Source of the DNA: Candidatus Agrococcus pullicola | GTDB lineage: Bacteria; Actinomycetota; Actinomycetes; Actinomycetales; Microbacteriaceae | Direction of reading: 5' to 3' | NCBI GenBank assembly: GCA_019115685.1 | Contig: DXDC01000419.1 | Span: 1-5,888, forward strand | Length of the DNA: 5,888 nucleotides | Part shown: positions 4,345 to 5,888 of the stretch, in pieces | Layout of the letters: each line of letters opens with the position of its first letter | How positions within the stretch are numbered: position 1 is the first letter of the stretch | Translations under genes and position numbers: made by a program | Notes under the pieces: model-generated | The model's input: only the letters and a program-made list of their open reading frames with translations | What the model was told of the DNA's origin: nothing | Database searches by the model: none

Positions 4345-5888
4345 GCGACGAACGCCGCGATGAAGAGCGCACCAAGCACGACAGCTGGGATGATGCCGGA
4401 GCCTCGGTCGTCAGCGAGAGCGACCTCGAACAGGGCCGCTCTCCGGCACACGACTCGGACGCGAGCCGAACCGAAGGCGGGGATCCCGACCCCGTTGCCC
4501 TTGCCATGGACACCGAGCATGCCGACGACGTCACCGCAACGGACAGCGAGGCGAAGTGGAACGAGGAGGCCGAGCGCGAGCTGCGGGCGAACCGTTCGAA
4601 AACCATCGCACTGTGGAGCAGCCGATCGCTCGTCGGGGTCGCTGCCGTTGCCGCAACGGTCGCGCTGGGCTTCGGCGCTGTGTGGGCATTCGGCGAAACA
4701 TCGCCATCGCACATCGAACAGCGCGAGATCGAGCGACTCGCCCCGCAGTCGGGAACGCAGCAGCTGGTGTGCCCCCCGCAGCAAGTGCGTGTCGGCGTGC
4801 CGGGGGATGCGGAGGCTCGCTCACTCGTCGGCGATGGCGAGGCCGTCGTTCCCGAGTTCGACGACGCCGAGATCGAGCAGATTCCCCTCGAAGGCATCGA
4901 GGACGCAGAGCTGACGGTCGTTTCCGCGCCGTCGACGAGCGAGACCATCGCGGGCGTCTCGACGTCGGCTGTGAATTCGAACGATATCCAGGGCATGAGC
5001 GCCGAGGCCTGCGCGTCACCGACGTGGAACCAGTGGCTCGTCGGCGGTTCGACCGCCACCGGCCGCCAGACATCGATCGTGCTGGCAAACCCCGGTGAGC
5101 AGCAGACGCGCGTGACACTAGACGTCTACGGCGCCGAAGGGCCCGTGACCGCCGCGGCGAACTCCGGAGTGGTGATCGACCCGGGCTCGGCGGAGGTAGT
5201 CGATCTCGCTTCCATCTCGGTCGGCAACGCGGCACCGGCCGTGCGCGTCACGAGCGAGGGGGGCCCGGTCGCCGCCTTCCTGCAGCAGACCACCATCCGT
5301 ACGCTCGACCCCGGCGGTATCGATACGACCGGAGCGACCGTCGCGGTCAGCGGCGAGCAGACCTTCCTCGGCATTCCCATCGCGGCGGGGCACACGCACC
5401 TGGATGACGAGCAGCACGTCGACGCCGGCCCGGTCCTGCGGTTGCTGCCGGACGGCGATGACACGGAGGCTGAGGTGACGTTCGCCTCGGACGACGGTGA
5501 TCCGATCACGACAACGCTGGGCCTGACCGATGGGCGGGTGACGGAGCTGCCGCTCGAGGAACTCGGCGAAGGCGTGTACGCGATCACGGTCGAGAGCGAC
5601 GTGCCCGTTGCCGCAGGCGTGCGGTTCACGCCGACGGCAGGCGCCTCGGAGGAGGACTTCGCGTGGATGGCGCCCGCACGCGCGATCGACGGCGAAGTGC
5701 GTTTCGAACTGCCGCTGGATGACGACGGGCTCCGGCTGCACGTCATGAACTCGAGCGAGACGGAGCAGACGTTCACGATCGGTGACGACGAGCGAGAACT
5801 CGCACCGGGGCAGGTGATCAGCCTGCCGCCGCCGGCGGGCGAAGTCGTGCTGTCGGGGGATGGGCTGCGCGCCTCGGTCACGTACGAG
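4341..5888 (+). CDS. DUF5719-like single-pass membrane protein (partial, 3' end missing)
   Basis: Frame 3 stays open from the ATG at 4341 to the window end: 516 residues, no stop. Residues 1-90 are rich in Asp, Glu and Ser, low in hydrophobics and probably disordered in the cytosol. Residues 96-116 are one membrane helix, preceded by basic residues (Arg82, Arg85, Lys87), which suggests N-in, C-out. Beyond it lie hundreds of residues of short beta-type segments rich in Val, Thr, Gly and Asp, with recurring patterns such as SIVLANPGEQQTRVTLDVYG and VEVVDL-like strands. The only two cysteines, Cys144 (LVCPP) and Cys224 (EACASP), both lie outside and could form a disulfide. Overall pattern and position next to a large glycosyltransferase near whiB fit DUF5719, a family of unknown function. 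The product is likely an envelope partner of the upstream enzyme. Translation is coupled through ATGA and a strong ribosome binding site. Confidence 0.8.
   Translation, partial: MSDERRDEERTKHDSWDDAGASVVSESDLEQGRSPAHDSDASRTEGGDPDPVALAMDTEHADDVTATDSEAKWNEEAERELRANRSKTIALWSSRSLVGVAAVAATVALGFGAVWAFGETSPSHIEQREIERLAPQSGTQQLVCPPQQVRVGVPGDAEARSLVGDGEAVVPEFDDAEIEQIPLEGIEDAELTVVSAPSTSETIAGVSTSAVNSNDIQGMSAEACASPTWNQWLVGGSTATGRQTSIVLANPGEQQTRVTLDVYGAEGPVTAAANSGVVIDPGSAEVVDLASISVGNAAPAVRVTSEGGPVAAFLQQTTIRTLDPGGIDTTGATVAVSGEQTFLGIPIAAGHTHLDDEQHVDAGPVLRLLPDGDDTEAEVTFASDDGDPITTTLGLTDGRVTELPLEELGEGVYAITVESDVPVAAGVRFTPTAGASEEDFAWMAPARAIDGEVRFELPLDDDGLRLHVMNSSETEQTFTIGDDERELAPGQVISLPPPAGEVVLSGDGLRASVTYE

Noticed and set aside
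4103..5059. 318-codon minus-strand open frame across the glycosyltransferase/DUF5719 junction
   Set aside because: It crosses the ATGA junction of two supported genes, has no recognisable motif and shows Ser/Ala-rich shadow composition.
5126..5881. 251-codon minus-strand open frame over the DUF5719-like gene
   Set aside because: Low-complexity Ser/Pro/Thr product antisense to the frame-3 gene, whose composition and TM layout are coherent.

Overview
The window looks like chromosomal DNA of a high-GC Gram-positive actinomycete. Codon third positions are strongly G/C-biased, there is a WhiB-family iron-sulfur regulator (a family confined to Actinobacteria and their phages), and the gene order manA - whiB - large membrane glycosyltransferase - DUF5719-like protein is one I associate with actinobacterial cell-envelope loci. 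Protein flavour and compact spacing suggest Micrococcales, perhaps Microbacteriaceae, but nothing here fixes genus or species.

Layout: (1) 1-888, the 3' part of manA (mannose-6-phosphate isomerase), whose N-terminus lies off the left edge. (2) 889-1057, an intergenic region with a strong hairpin just after manA and then a good sigma-70-type promoter whose -10 box sits inside an imperfect palindrome. (3) 1058-1393, a WhiB2/WhmD-like regulator with all four cluster cysteines. (4) 1394-1548, an intergenic region with a 13-bp direct repeat, a perfect 11-bp hairpin, a small dyad and a -10 element placed so that the next gene could be read from a leaderless transcript. (5) 1549-4344, a 931-residue protein with a cytosolic family-2 glycosyltransferase domain, a long polytopic membrane region, an extracytoplasmic-type domain and a final membrane helix. 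(6) 4341-5888, overlapping the previous gene by 4 bases (ATGA), a single-pass membrane protein with a large predicted extracytoplasmic beta-rich region, resembling DUF5719. It runs off the right edge without a stop. All genes are on the + strand.

How they may work together: ManA interconverts fructose-6-phosphate and mannose-6-phosphate, the entry to GDP-mannose and mannosylated envelope glycans. The membrane glycosyltransferase and its translationally coupled partner probably act on an envelope polymer or lipid-linked sugar. A WhiB2-type regulator of division and septation lies between them. This link is inferred from gene order and families, and no substrate can be read from the sequence. 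I see no mobile element, CRISPR array, tRNA or rRNA. The least described parts are the GT2-plus-membrane fusion with its partner protein, and the regulatory signals on either side of whiB.
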